A stretch of 64,000 nt of DNA from Georgenia faecalis (GTDB lineage Bacteria > Actinomycetota > Actinomycetes > Actinomycetales > Actinomycetaceae): assembly GCF_003710105.1 (NCBI RefSeq), contig NZ_CP033325.1:186001-250000 (forward strand), given 5' to 3'. Below are positions 1 through 9,191 of this stretch, one piece after another. The translations under genes were made by a program, and so were the position numbers. The notes beneath the pieces are model-generated. The model was not told the origin of the DNA. It saw only the letters and a list, made by a program, of their open reading frames with translations, and ran no database searches. The stretch's first letter is position 1, and each line of letters opens with the position of its first letter.

Positions 1-3000
1 GGTCGTCGTTCGCCTTCGGGCCGGACGGGAAGATGTACGGCACGACCATCGGCCAGGGCCTGTGGCGCTTCACCGTGAACGACGACGGCACGCTCTCAAA
101 CATGGAGAGCCTCGGCTACTTCGGGTTCGCCATGATCGGCCTCGTCTTCGACAAGGCGGCGACGGCGGACAACCTGCGCCTGTGGGTGACCAAGACCAGC
201 CCGAACGTCAGCAACGAGCCCGACAAGTGGGTGAGCGGCATCAGCCTGCTCAGCGGGCCGAACCTCCAGAACGAGCAGGAGATCTTCGACAACCTGCCCC
301 GTTCGCAGTCGGACCACCTCACCAACTCCCTGGCCTACGGGCCCGACGGGAGCCTCTACTTCCTCCAGGGCTCCAACCAGGCGGCGGGCGACCTCGACAA
401 CAGCTGGGGCCAGCGCGGGGAGACCCTCCTCACGGCGGCCACCCTGCGGTTCGACCCGGCGCACCCCGCCGTCGTCGCCGCCGCCGGGGCCGGTGGGCCG
501 ATCGACGTGAAGACGGCGGAGGGCGGCACGTACAACCCGTACGCGCCGAACGCCCCCCTGCAGATCTTCGCGACCGGTATCCGCAACGCCTACGACCTCG
601 TCTGGCACTCCAGCGGGCACCTGTACGTCCCGACGAACGGGACCGCGGGCAACGCGAACAGCCCTGGCGTCACCGCCAACGCGAACGGCACGTTCACCCG
701 CAAGGCCGCGGCCGGGATCCCCGGGTTCGCCTCGGTGAACAACCGTGACGTCACCGCCGCGTGCACGAGCAACCGCATCGACCGCAAGCCCTACACGGGT
801 GGGACCGTGCCCCCGATCGCCAACCACCCGACCCAGCGCGACCACCTCTACCAGGTGGAGCAGGGCGGCTACTACGGCCACCCGAACCCCGAGCGGTGCG
901 AGTGGGTGCTCCACGAGGGCAACGACCCGGCGAACCCGCCGGTCGCCGCCGGCCAGGGCGGCACGAGGTACCCCTCCGGCCAGCTGCCCGACCCGAACTA
1001 CCGTGGCATCGCGTGGGACCTCGGCTTCAACAAGTCGCCCAACGGTGCCCTGGAGTACCAGTCCGAGACGTTCGGCGGCCAGCTCAAGGGCCGGCTCGTC
1101 GTCACCCGTTTCTCCGACAACAACGACCTGCTGTTCCTCCAGGTCGACCCCGCGACGGGCGAGATCCTCGGTGAGCAGGCCTCCACGGGCCTCACCGGGG
1201 TGCCCGGCTCGACGATGTCCGGCGTCGACGGGTTCAACGACCCGCTCGAGGTCGTCGAGGACCCGAGCACGGGCAACCTTTACGTCAACCAGTACAACCG
1301 GGGCGGCTCCGACCAGCAGCTCTTCCTCCTGCGGGTCCCGGAGGAGCACCGGGCGGCGACGCTCACGACGTCGGCGGACGAGCTCATCTTCTCCACCGTG
1401 AAGTCGACGACGTCGGCGACGCGCACGGTGACCGTCACCAACTCCTCGGCGGAGGGGGTGACGCTCCAGGTGGGCGTCACCGGCACCAACGCTGGCGAGT
1501 TCACCCTCGGGTCGCCGGCCTCCGTGACGCTCGCCCCGGGGGCCAGCACCACGGTGTCCGTGGCGTTCAAGCCGGGGACGGCGGTGGGCCAGCGATCGGC
1601 GTCCCTCCAGCTGTCCGCGGACGGACGCAGCGTCGCCGTCGGCCTGTACGGGCTGAGCATGAACGGCATCGAGGGTGGCAATGAGCCGCCGCTCAAGGAC
1701 GTCGTCGGCACCCTCGGGTACGGCATCGACGTCGGCTGGACCGCCCTGGCCGGGGGCATGCAGCCGCAGGCCAAGGGCCAGGAGGTCCTCGAGCCGCTCT
1801 TCGTCAGGGCCGGCAGCGGAACGGTGACCATGCGCCCGCTCGCCCACTACGCCCCGCGCGAGCACCTGCCGTTCGGCTGGTACACCGGCGACGGAACCGC
1901 GTCCGAGCGTCGCGAGATCGGGCAGATCGACATCAGCGGCTACCAGTCGCTGCTGCCCCCGGTGCGCGCGGGTGGGTCGACCACCTTCGACCCGGGCAAC
2001 GCGGAGTTCGGGGTGTACTACCACTCCGGGGTCTTCAGCCGGTACGGGTTCACGGAGGACCGGCTCAACTCGCCGGCCGCCGACGCCCACCGTGCCCGGG
2101 TCTACCCGGCCCGGACCCGTTCTGGTGCTCCCATCCCCAACAGCTACGTCGTGGCCTTCGAGGACGCGAACAACGGTGACTTCCAGGACTACGTCTTCCT
2201 GCTCAGCGGGGTGCGCCCCGCCGGGGGCACCGCGCCGGTGGAGGAGGCGATCCGGGTGAACTTCTCCAACCAGGCGGCGGCCCTGCCCACCGGGTACCTG
2301 CGCGACTTCGGCCAGCCCTTCGGGGCCCGGACCCGCTCGGACCAGGGCAGCGGTCTCACCTTCGGGTGGCGCAACGAGACCAACGGCCAGCCCATCGACC
2401 TGTCGGTCGGCGGGGCGACCGGCCCGGGCAACGGGCGGGACCGCAACACCGCCCAGGCCGACCAGCGCCTGGACACGGTCATGCACATGCAGTCCGCGGA
2501 CGTCACCGCGAGCGGCAGCACCTTCAACGGGGTCTCGGCGTACGCCTTCTGGGAGCTCGCGCTCCCCAACGGGACGTACGAGGTGACGGTCGCCGCCGGC
2601 GACTCGGCGGTGAACTCCGACCCGGAGCGCCACGTCATCAACGTCGAGGGCGAGCCCGCCATCACGCCGCCGTTCGTGCCCACCGGTGCGGCCGGCGCCA
2701 ACAGTCGGCACAAGACGGTCACGGTCGAGGTCACCGTCACCGACGGCGCCCTCACCGTGGACGCCGAGGGCGGGACCAACACGAAGATCAACTACATCGA
2801 CGTGGTTCCCACCGGGGCCACCGACCCTGGTGGGGACGACCCCAGCGACGGGGCGCAGGTGAAGATCCACTTTGCCCCCGCGTCCGCGCCGGCCGTGGAC
2901 GGGTGGACGGCGGAGACCGGCCTCGCCTACTCCGACGCCCGTGGCTTCGGATGGGTCAACGCCGCCACCGGGGCGCCGGTGGACCGCACCGCCGCCACCC

Positions 3001-5873
3001 GCCACCGCACGGGACCGATGTCCGGCATCACCTTCCCCACCAAGGACACCCTCAAGTCCTTCGCCTTCCTCGACAACGCCAGCCAGCCGACGTACACCAA
3101 CGGCCGGTGGGAGTACGCGGTGCCCAACGGCACCTACGAGGTCGCCGTCTCCGTCGGCGACGCGAACCACCTCGACTCCACCCACGGCGTCACGGCCGAG
3201 GGGCAGCCCGTCATCGCGAGCTTCGTGCCGACGGCGACCACCCCCTTCCAGACGGGCGTGCGCACCGTGACCGTCACCGACGGGAAGCTGAGCATCGCCA
3301 ACTCCGGGACGAACACCAAGATCAACTGGGTGTCCATCACCGGTGACGGCCTGGAGGAGCCTCCCCCGGCGGAGGAGGACGTCCAGGTGGCCTTCGCCCC
3401 GGCGACGGCACCGACGACGCCCGGCTGGCTGGTGGAGACCGGAACGGCGTTCTCCGTCGCGCGCGGGTACGGCTGGCTCAACGCGGACACCGGTGCGCCG
3501 GTGGACCGCACCGCGGCCACCCGTTACCGGGCGGCGGCGTCGGGCGGCATCGCCTACCCCGCGGAGAACGTCCGGAAGTCGTTCACCTTCCTCGACAACT
3601 CCTCCCAGCCCAGCTACACCAACGGCACCTGGGAGTACGTCCTCGGGAACGGGACGTACCGGGTCGACGTCTCCGTCGGGGACGCCGGGTTCCTCGACTC
3701 CACCCACGGGGTCGCGGTCGAGGGCGTCACCGTCGTCGACGACTTCACGCCGACGGCCGGCACGCCTTTCACCACCGGCACCGCCACGGTGTCCGTGACC
3801 GACGGCCGGCTCACCCTCACCAACGCCGGGGAGAACACCAAGGTCAACTGGATCCGGATCACCGGGCAGGGCCTGCTGGCCCCGAGCGTCGGGGTCACCG
3901 TCAACGGGGTCGCCGTGGGGGACAGCTACACCGGGGGGCCCGGCCAGGCCGCGCTCACCGCGACGGCGCCCGGCGGCGCGACGATCGCCTCGCTCACCTA
4001 CCGGATCGATGACGGGGCCGCGGTGGTCTACACAGCGCCGTTCAGCCTCCCGCTGGGCGAGCACGTGCTCGAGGTGACGGCGGTCGACGGCGAGGGCCGG
4101 ACGACGGTCCGCGAGGTCGACGTCGAGGTCCTCGACGTCGGCGGCACGCTCACGCTGCGCAACGAGCAGGTCACGCGCGCCGGCGGGCAGCCGATCCCCG
4201 GTATGTCCGAGGACTGGGTGACCCTCCATCGGATCAACGGCGGCGTCACGACCCACGAGGTCATCGACAAGGCGACCGTCACCGTGACCAACACGGGCAC
4301 GAAGAACCTGCGGGTCACCGACGTCGCGCTCACGGGCGCCAACGCCAGCCAGTTCACGCTCACGGGAGCCCCGGCGAGCCCGTTCGTCATCGCGCCGGGC
4401 AGCTCCCTCCCCCTCGAGGTCACGTTCACCGCGAACTCCGGGGGCAGGGGGGTGCGGGCGGCGCAGATCGTGCTCACCTCCAGCGACCCCGCCTCGCCCG
4501 TGACCACCGTGCAGGTCCGCGGTGGCTACATGACCCAGCCGGAGGGAGGCAGCGAGCTCACGCTCAACCAGATCTCCGCGCTGTTCGGGTGGCAGACCGA
4601 CATCGGCACCCTGGAGAACGGGGACGAGATGCGGACGTCACCGCTCAACGGGGACGAGGTGCGCTCCCTGCTGTGGAAGCGGGCCAACCCCGCCCAGCCG
4701 GTGGTCGTGCGTCAGCTCGCCGCCTTCCACGGCTGCTGCGGCCAGACGGAGACCATCAACATCGGCGGGACCACGGCGACCCACAACGGTGCCTACGGCC
4801 AGTCGATCCTCCCGCTCAACAACGCGCTCACCGGGCCTACCCAGCTGAGCGCGAACCCGAGCGGCAACTTCGGCATCGTCGTCAACGGCCAGACGACGAA
4901 CAACACCAACTACATGGCGTCGAAGACCTGGCCGGTCATCGACCGGGACGGCAACGCGGTCCCGGGGGCCTGGATCGTCGGGCACGACTACATCAGCTCG
5001 CCGAACCAGTGCGGCACGGGTCCGACGAACTGCGACTTCCAGGACAACGTCTACCTCGTCACCAACGTGTTCCCGGTGACCCCGCACTCGACCACGGCGC
5101 CCGCGGCACCCACCGGCCTGGGCGGGGAGGTGGTCGAGGAGGACGTGGTGCTCAGCTGGACGGCGACGCCCGAGGACGACGTCATCGGCTACCACGTGGA
5201 GCGTGCGACAGCGGCCTCCGGGCCGTGGACACGGCTGACGGGGGCGACCCCCGTCCGGGGCGCCACCTTCACCGACGCCAACCCGCCGGCGGCCGACACG
5301 GGCTTCTACCGGGTCCTCGCCGTCGACTACTCCGGCACGGTGTCGGCGCCTACCAGCGCCGTCACCGTCGACCTCCCCGACCAGCCGGAGGCGCCGGTGC
5401 GGATCAACGCCGGCGGCGGAGCGGTGACGACGGCGGGCGGTGTGCAGTGGTCCGCCGACACCGCGTTCGCCGGCGGCAAGACGTACACCAACCCGGCGGT
5501 GACCGCGATCGCCGGCACGACGAACGACGTCCTCTACCTCACCGAGCGCAGCTCGACGACGAACCTCGGCACCTTCGGCTACAACGTGGGCGTCGCCGGC
5601 GGCCAGTACCTGGTCCGGCTGCACTTCGCCGAGATCTACCACGGGGCCACCGGAGGTGGCGCCGGCGGCACGGGCAAGCGGGTGTTCAGCGCCAACCTCG
5701 AGGGCGGGCCGGCGGAGGTCACCAACCTCGACCTCAACGCCGTCGTCGGCCCCATGACGGCGCACGTCGTGGAACGGACCGTCACGGTGACGGACGGGAA
5801 CCTCGACATCGACTTCTCGGCGACGGTCAACCAGCCGAAGGTCAGCGCCATCGAGGTGATCCCGGTCGACTGA
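1..5873 (+). CDS. Giant secreted multidomain protein, 5' end missing (sugar-dehydrogenase-like propeller, malectin-like repeats)
   Basis: The reading frame is already open at the first bases of the window (SSFAFGPDG precedes the first ATG at 33), so the N-terminus lies upstream; at least 1956 residues are present. Domains by nucleotide position: PQQ-type glucose/sorbosone dehydrogenase-like propeller (about 1-1330, with NAYDLVWHSSGHLYVPTNG); a choice-of-anchor-D/hydin-like Ig domain (1340-1670); a DUF4114-like segment ending FQDYVFLLSGV (1680-2230); three related malectin-like repeats (2250-2810, 2860-3350, 3380-3870), the last two very similar (GAPVDRTAATR in both); an Ig-like domain (3890-4130); a second hydin-like domain (4140-4530); a second segment ending FQDNVYLVTNV (4560-5090); FN3 (5095-5380); and a classical malectin domain (5390-5870). 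There is no LPxTG at the C-terminus, so it is probably secreted rather than wall-anchored. The substrate is unknown. A strong hairpin follows the stop. Confidence 0.85.
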   Translation, partial: SSFAFGPDGKMYGTTIGQGLWRFTVNDDGTLSNMESLGYFGFAMIGLVFDKAATADNLRLWVTKTSPNVSNEPDKWVSGISLLSGPNLQNEQEIFDNLPRSQSDHLTNSLAYGPDGSLYFLQGSNQAAGDLDNSWGQRGETLLTAATLRFDPAHPAVVAAAGAGGPIDVKTAEGGTYNPYAPNAPLQIFATGIRNAYDLVWHSSGHLYVPTNGTAGNANSPGVTANANGTFTRKAAAGIPGFASVNNRDVTAACTSNRIDRKPYTGGTVPPIANHPTQRDHLYQVEQGGYYGHPNPERCEWVLHEGNDPANPPVAAGQGGTRYPSGQLPDPNYRGIAWDLGFNKSPNGALEYQSETFGGQLKGRLVVTRFSDNNDLLFLQVDPATGEILGEQASTGLTGVPGSTMSGVDGFNDPLEVVEDPSTGNLYVNQYNRGGSDQQLFLLRVPEEHRAATLTTSADELIFSTVKSTTSATRTVTVTNSSAEGVTLQVGVTGTNAGEFTLGSPASVTLAPGASTTVSVAFKPGTAVGQRSASLQLSADGRSVAVGLYGLSMNGIEGGNEPPLKDVVGTLGYGIDVGWTALAGGMQPQAKGQEVLEPLFVRAGSGTVTMRPLAHYAPREHLPFGWYTGDGTASERREIGQIDISGYQSLLPPVRAGGSTTFDPGNAEFGVYYHSGVFSRYGFTEDRLNSPAADAHRARVYPARTRSGAPIPNSYVVAFEDANNGDFQDYVFLLSGVRPAGGTAPVEEAIRVNFSNQAAALPTGYLRDFGQPFGARTRSDQGSGLTFGWRNETNGQPIDLSVGGATGPGNGRDRNTAQADQRLDTVMHMQSADVTASGSTFNGVSAYAFWELALPNGTYEVTVAAGDSAVNSDPERHVINVEGEPAITPPFVPTGAAGANSRHKTVTVEVTVTDGALTVDAEGGTNTKINYIDVVPTGATDPGGDDPSDGAQVKIHFAPASAPAVDGWTAETGLAYSDARGFGWVNAATGAPVDRTAATRHRTGPMSGITFPTKDTLKSFAFLDNASQPTYTNGRWEYAVPNGTYEVAVSVGDANHLDSTHGVTAEGQPVIASFVPTATTPFQTGVRTVTVTDGKLSIANSGTNTKINWVSITGDGLEEPPPAEEDVQVAFAPATAPTTPGWLVETGTAFSVARGYGWLNADTGAPVDRTAATRYRAAASGGIAYPAENVRKSFTFLDNSSQPSYTNGTWEYVLGNGTYRVDVSVGDAGFLDSTHGVAVEGVTVVDDFTPTAGTPFTTGTATVSVTDGRLTLTNAGENTKVNWIRITGQGLLAPSVGVTVNGVAVGDSYTGGPGQAALTATAPGGATIASLTYRIDDGAAVVYTAPFSLPLGEHVLEVTAVDGEGRTTVREVDVEVLDVGGTLTLRNEQVTRAGGQPIPGMSEDWVTLHRINGGVTTHEVIDKATVTVTNTGTKNLRVTDVALTGANASQFTLTGAPASPFVIAPGSSLPLEVTFTANSGGRGVRAAQIVLTSSDPASPVTTVQVRGGYMTQPEGGSELTLNQISALFGWQTDIGTLENGDEMRTSPLNGDEVRSLLWKRANPAQPVVVRQLAAFHGCCGQTETINIGGTTATHNGAYGQSILPLNNALTGPTQLSANPSGNFGIVVNGQTTNNTNYMASKTWPVIDRDGNAVPGAWIVGHDYISSPNQCGTGPTNCDFQDNVYLVTNVFPVTPHSTTAPAAPTGLGGEVVEEDVVLSWTATPEDDVIGYHVERATAASGPWTRLTGATPVRGATFTDANPPAADTGFYRVLAVDYSGTVSAPTSAVTVDLPDQPEAPVRINAGGGAVTTAGGVQWSADTAFAGGKTYTNPAVTAIAGTTNDVLYLTERSSTTNLGTFGYNVGVAGGQYLVRLHFAEIYHGATGGGAGGTGKRVFSANLEGGPAEVTNLDLNAVVGPMTAHVVERTVTVTDGNLDIDFSATVNQPKVSAIEVIPVD

Positions 5874-5897
5874 CGACCGCCTCACCTCCCGCACACG

Positions 5898-5948
5898 CCC
5901 CGGTCCGCGTCGGCCGTACCGCCCCACGGCGGCCGACGCGGACCGGGG
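5898..5948 (+). terminator. Hairpin terminator after the giant secreted protein
   Basis: A perfect 19-bp inverted repeat (arms 5898-5916 and 5930-5948, loop about 13 nt) starts 25 bases after the stop at 5873. It has no T tract, as is usual for actinobacterial hairpin terminators. It separates the upstream gene from the exopolysaccharide locus. Confidence 0.7.
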
Positions 5949-6042
5949 TACGCGACGGGTGCACCACCGCGGGCGGACCACCGCCCCACCTCGACGTCCG
6001 GCCCGAGCGCCGGGCCTGAACCTCACGGCAAAGGGGGTTGTC

Positions 6043-6732
6043 ATGACGATGGAGCGGCTGGACCCTCCGCTGACCTGGTTCGCCGCGCCGGCACGCTCGG
6101 CCGAGCGCCTGCTGCCCGCGATCCCCGTCGTGCCGGCCCCCTCCCGCGGGTACCGCGCCGTCAAGCGCGCGGTGGACGTCGTGCTGGCGCTCGTCCTCGG
6201 GGCGGTGACGCTGCCCCTTGTGCCGCTCATCGCGCTGGCCATCACGCTGGACTCGCCGGGGGCCCCGTTCTACCGCCAGGTCCGCACCGGCCTGGGTGGG
6301 CGGCCTTTCCACATCTACAAGTTCCGCTCCATGGTGGCCGACGCCGAGCGGCCGGGGCGCCCCGTGTGGTCCGAACAGGGGGACCCGCGAGTGACGGCCG
6401 TGGGTCACCTGCTCAGGCGCAGCCGCCTGGACGAGATGCCGCAGCTGTGGAACATCCTGCGCGGCGAGATGACGTTCGTCGGTCCGCGCCCCGAGCGCCC
6501 CGAGCTCGTCCTCGCGCTCGAAGTCGCCTGCCCGGGGTTCGCCCGGCGCGTCGCCGTCAAGCCGGGGCTCACCGGGTGGGCCCAGGTCCGGCACACCTAC
6601 ACGAGCTCGGTCGCCGAGGCGGCCGTCAAGCTCGAGTACGACCTCTACTACATCCGCCACGCCGGCCTGCTCCTCGACGCCGAGATCCTCGTGCGCACCG
6701 TGGGCGTCGTGCTCGGCCGGAAGGGACGGTGA
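6043..6732 (+). CDS. Priming sugar transferase (undecaprenyl-phosphate glycosyl-1-phosphate transferase)
   Basis: The protein has 229 residues and belongs to the bacterial sugar transferase family (WcaJ/EpsL C-terminal type). It would transfer a sugar-1-phosphate onto undecaprenyl phosphate to start repeat-unit synthesis at the inner face of the membrane. Visible are one hydrophobic segment (VVLALVLGAVTLPLVPLIAL, about residues 50-70), the YRQVRTG motif, KFRSM, RRSRLDEMPQLWN, the GEMTFVGPRPERPE signature and PGLTGWAQV. Length matches the short family members that lack the N-terminal four-helix domain. The start at 6043 is chosen for AAGGGGG at 6031-6037; a longer frame from 5959 has no comparable site. 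The glycosyltransferase gene begins 2 bases after its stop. Confidence 0.93.
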   Translation: MTMERLDPPLTWFAAPARSAERLLPAIPVVPAPSRGYRAVKRAVDVVLALVLGAVTLPLVPLIALAITLDSPGAPFYRQVRTGLGGRPFHIYKFRSMVADAERPGRPVWSEQGDPRVTAVGHLLRRSRLDEMPQLWNILRGEMTFVGPRPERPELVLALEVACPGFARRVAVKPGLTGWAQVRHTYTSSVAEAAVKLEYDLYYIRHAGLLLDAEILVRTVGVVLGRKGR

Positions 6733-6734
6733 CC

Positions 6735-7847
6735 ATGGCACCGACGATGCTCGTCCTCTCGGCGGTCTCTCGCAGCCTCGCGCTGCAGAGCCCGGCCTCC
6801 TGGGACGTCGCCCGGGACCGCGGCATGGAGCTGACGTTCGCCGCCGCGGAGGACGCCTGGACGCCTGAGCTCGCCCGCTGGGGGGCGTTCCTGCCCCTGC
6901 GGGGCACCCGGTCCGTGCGTCCCGCCGGCCTCGCCCGCATGGCCGCCGACCTGCGCCGGCTGGCCGAGCGCGACTGGGACCTCGTCCAGGTCCAGACGCC
7001 GATCGTCGCGGCGCTGTGGCGGGTCCTCGCCCCGGCGCACCTGCGGGACCGGACCGTGTACGTCGTCCACGGCCTGCACGCCCAGCGGGACGACCGCGGC
7101 GTAGGGCCCGCGGCGGTGCGCGCGCTGGAGGCGCTGCTCGCCCCCCGCGCCGCAGCGGTCGCCACGGTGAGCGTCGAGGACGCCGCCTGGTTCCGCGCGC
7201 TCCCGGGCCTGCTCCACCCCCGCACCATCCGCAGCCTGCCGGGGGCGGGTGTCGACGTGAGCCGGTTCCGTGACGCCGAGCCGCTGGCGTCCGCGCCCCG
7301 GCCGTTCGCCCTCTTCTGCGGCGACCTCAACGCCAACAAGGACCCCCTCCTCGCCGTCGCGGCCGTCGAGCGGTGCCGCGGCGCCCATCCGGACCTCGGC
7401 CTGGTCGTCGTCGGGGAAGGGCCGTTGGCCCCGGTGCTGGCCGAGCTGGCGGAGGACCGGCCGTGGCTCACTCTCGTCCCCCGCACCCTCGACGTCGGGG
7501 CGTGGCTCGCCGCCGCCACCGTGCTGCTCTCCCCGAGCCGCCGCGAGGGCGTGCCCCGCGTCGTCATCGAGGCCCTCGCCGTCGGGACGCCGGTCGTCGC
7601 CCGCGAGAACCGGGGCAGCCGCGAGCTCCTCGTCGGCGGCGCCGGGACCATCCTTCCCGCGGGGGCGACCGCGGAGGAGTGGGCCCGGACCGTGGCCGGC
7701 GTCCTCGACGGTTCAGTCCCGCACCGGCCGACGATCGGCCGGGCGTGGGCGTACGACGTCAGTGCCTTCCGGCCCGCCTACGCCCGGCTGCTCGACGCCG
7801 TGCGCGCCACCGCGGGCGCGCGCCCGCCCACGGCCACCGACGTCTGA
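6735..7847 (+). CDS. Glycosyltransferase family 4 (GT-B fold)
   Basis: 370 residues. This GT4/GT1-like enzyme probably adds a sugar to the lipid-linked repeat unit begun by the preceding priming transferase. The N-terminal half carries QVQTPIVAALW and VVHGLHAQRDDRG. The C-terminal half carries the nucleotide-sugar site: LFCGDLNANKDPLLAV, LVVVGEGPL, then SPSRREGVPRVVIEALAVG and PVVARENRGSREL (the EX7E region). The start has AAGGGA 8 bases upstream and lies 2 bases after the previous stop, so the two form an operon. Its last 135 bases overlap the tail of the convergent kinase gene. The sugar specificity cannot be read from the sequence. Confidence 0.9.
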   Translation: MAPTMLVLSAVSRSLALQSPASWDVARDRGMELTFAAAEDAWTPELARWGAFLPLRGTRSVRPAGLARMAADLRRLAERDWDLVQVQTPIVAALWRVLAPAHLRDRTVYVVHGLHAQRDDRGVGPAAVRALEALLAPRAAAVATVSVEDAAWFRALPGLLHPRTIRSLPGAGVDVSRFRDAEPLASAPRPFALFCGDLNANKDPLLAVAAVERCRGAHPDLGLVVVGEGPLAPVLAELAEDRPWLTLVPRTLDVGAWLAAATVLLSPSRREGVPRVVIEALAVGTPVVARENRGSRELLVGGAGTILPAGATAEEWARTVAGVLDGSVPHRPTIGRAWAYDVSAFRPAYARLLDAVRATAGARPPTATDV

Positions 7848-9191
7848 GCGGTCCGCCAGCGGCTGGTAGGCGTAGTAGCCGCCGCGGTTCTTCACGCTCA
7901 CCTTGTTGAGCGCGATGCCCCTGAGGCGGGCACCCACGCGCACGAGGGTCTCGAGGGACTCCCGCAGCTGCGCCCGGTGGACACGGTCGGCCCCGGCGAC
8001 GAGCACGGTCCCCCCGGCGAGGGTGCTCAGCACTGCCGCGTCCGTCACGGGCAGGACAGGCGGGCTGTCGAGCACGACGAGGTCGTAGGCGCCGGTGAGC
8101 TCCGCCAGGAGCGTGGTCATCTCCGTCGAGCCGAGGAGCTCGCTCGGGTTGGGGGGGATGACGCCGGAGACCAGGACGTCGACGGCACCCCGGTGCCAGG
8201 TCTGGACGACCTCCGAGAGCTCCGCGGCACCGATGAGGACGGTGGTGAGCCCGGCGCGTCCTTCGAGACCGAGGTAGGAGGCGACCGCAGGGCGACGGAG
8301 GTCGGCGTCGACGAGGATGACCCGCGCACCGGCGTTGCCCATGGCGATGGCGAGGTTGATGGCGGTCACCGTCTTGCCCTCGCCGGCCACCGAGGAGGTC
8401 ACGACCAGCGAGCGTGCGTCGTCGCCGCGGTGGACGAAGGTGAGGTTGGTCCGCAGCTGACGGATGGCCTCGGCGAGCGCGCCCGTGGGGTCGTCGTCGA
8501 CGAACGCGCGCGACGCCGCCTGCTCGAAGGCGACGGTGCCGATGACGGGGACGTCGGTGAGCTCGGCGACGTCCTCGGCGCTGCGCACGCGCGTGTCCGT
8601 GAGCCGGCGCACCACCGCCCAGGCGACGCCGACGAGGAGCCCGAGGACGCCCCCGAGGGCGAGTATGGCCGCCAAGCGGGGCGAGGTGGGCGAGTCGGGG
8701 ACGTACGCCCGGGTGAGCACCGTCGCCACCACCGGCTCGGAGCCGTCGGAGGGGGCGGGGGTCAGCACCGCGGCGGCCCTCGCCAGCTCCGCCGCGACGG
8801 CGTTGGCCAGCTCGGCCGCGTGCGTCGCGTCGGGGTCCGTCACGGCGATCTCGAGGACCATGGTGCCCTCGGGTGCCGTGACGTCGATGACCTCGGCGAG
8901 CGCCCGGGTCCCCACGGCGAGGCCGAGGTCCTCCACCACCGGTTCGAGGACGAGGTCGGACCGGACAGCCTCGACGTAGGAGCTCATCTGGCTCTCGGTG
9001 AACGTCGACCCCTGGGCCAGCTCGGAGACGCTCTCCCCGCCGCGGACCGCGAAGTGCACCCGCGTCGCCGCCGTGTACTGGGGGGTCATGAGAGCCGTGA
9101 GCCCGAAGGCGGCGAGGAGCCCGAGCGCGGTGGCGGCGAGGATCGTCCGCCACCGTCGGGCCAGCAGGGTGAGGTAGGCGTTCAGGTCCAT
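7713..9191 (-). CDS. Polysaccharide chain-length regulator fused to tyrosine autokinase (Wzz/BY-kinase)
   Basis: 492 residues. The N-terminal Wzz domain has membrane helices at about 16-36 and 174-194 flanking an extracellular loop. The C-terminal CpsD-type kinase has Walker A VAGEGKTVTA (268-277), Walker A' VILVDADLRRP and Walker B LVVLDSPP. It would control polymer length and export through autophosphorylation. Only three tyrosines occur near the end (GGYYAY, 438-442). A 45-residue Arg/Gly-rich tail follows and is encoded antisense to the end of the GT4 gene, which is unusual and may reflect loss of an original stop codon. The start ATG overlaps the stop of the upstream polymerase gene by 10 bases, suggesting coupled translation. 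Confidence 0.92.
   Translation of the reverse strand: MDLNAYLTLLARRWRTILAATALGLLAAFGLTALMTPQYTAATRVHFAVRGGESVSELAQGSTFTESQMSSYVEAVRSDLVLEPVVEDLGLAVGTRALAEVIDVTAPEGTMVLEIAVTDPDATHAAELANAVAAELARAAAVLTPAPSDGSEPVVATVLTRAYVPDSPTSPRLAAILALGGVLGLLVGVAWAVVRRLTDTRVRSAEDVAELTDVPVIGTVAFEQAASRAFVDDDPTGALAEAIRQLRTNLTFVHRGDDARSLVVTSSVAGEGKTVTAINLAIAMGNAGARVILVDADLRRPAVASYLGLEGRAGLTTVLIGAAELSEVVQTWHRGAVDVLVSGVIPPNPSELLGSTEMTTLLAELTGAYDLVVLDSPPVLPVTDAAVLSTLAGGTVLVAGADRVHRAQLRESLETLVRVGARLRGIALNKVSVKNRGGYYAYQPLADRSDVGGRGRARARGGAHGVEQPGVGGPEGTDVVRPRPADRRPVRD

Noticed and set aside
96-4256. Minus-strand open frame of 1386 codons
   Set aside because: It is the antisense shadow of the giant plus-strand gene. Its composition is Arg/Gly/Asp-rich with no domain, and third-position GC bias belongs to the plus strand.
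7713-7847. Kinase gene ending before the overlap
   Set aside because: No in-frame stop exists between the tyrosine cluster and 7715, so the long tail is kept although it is odd.
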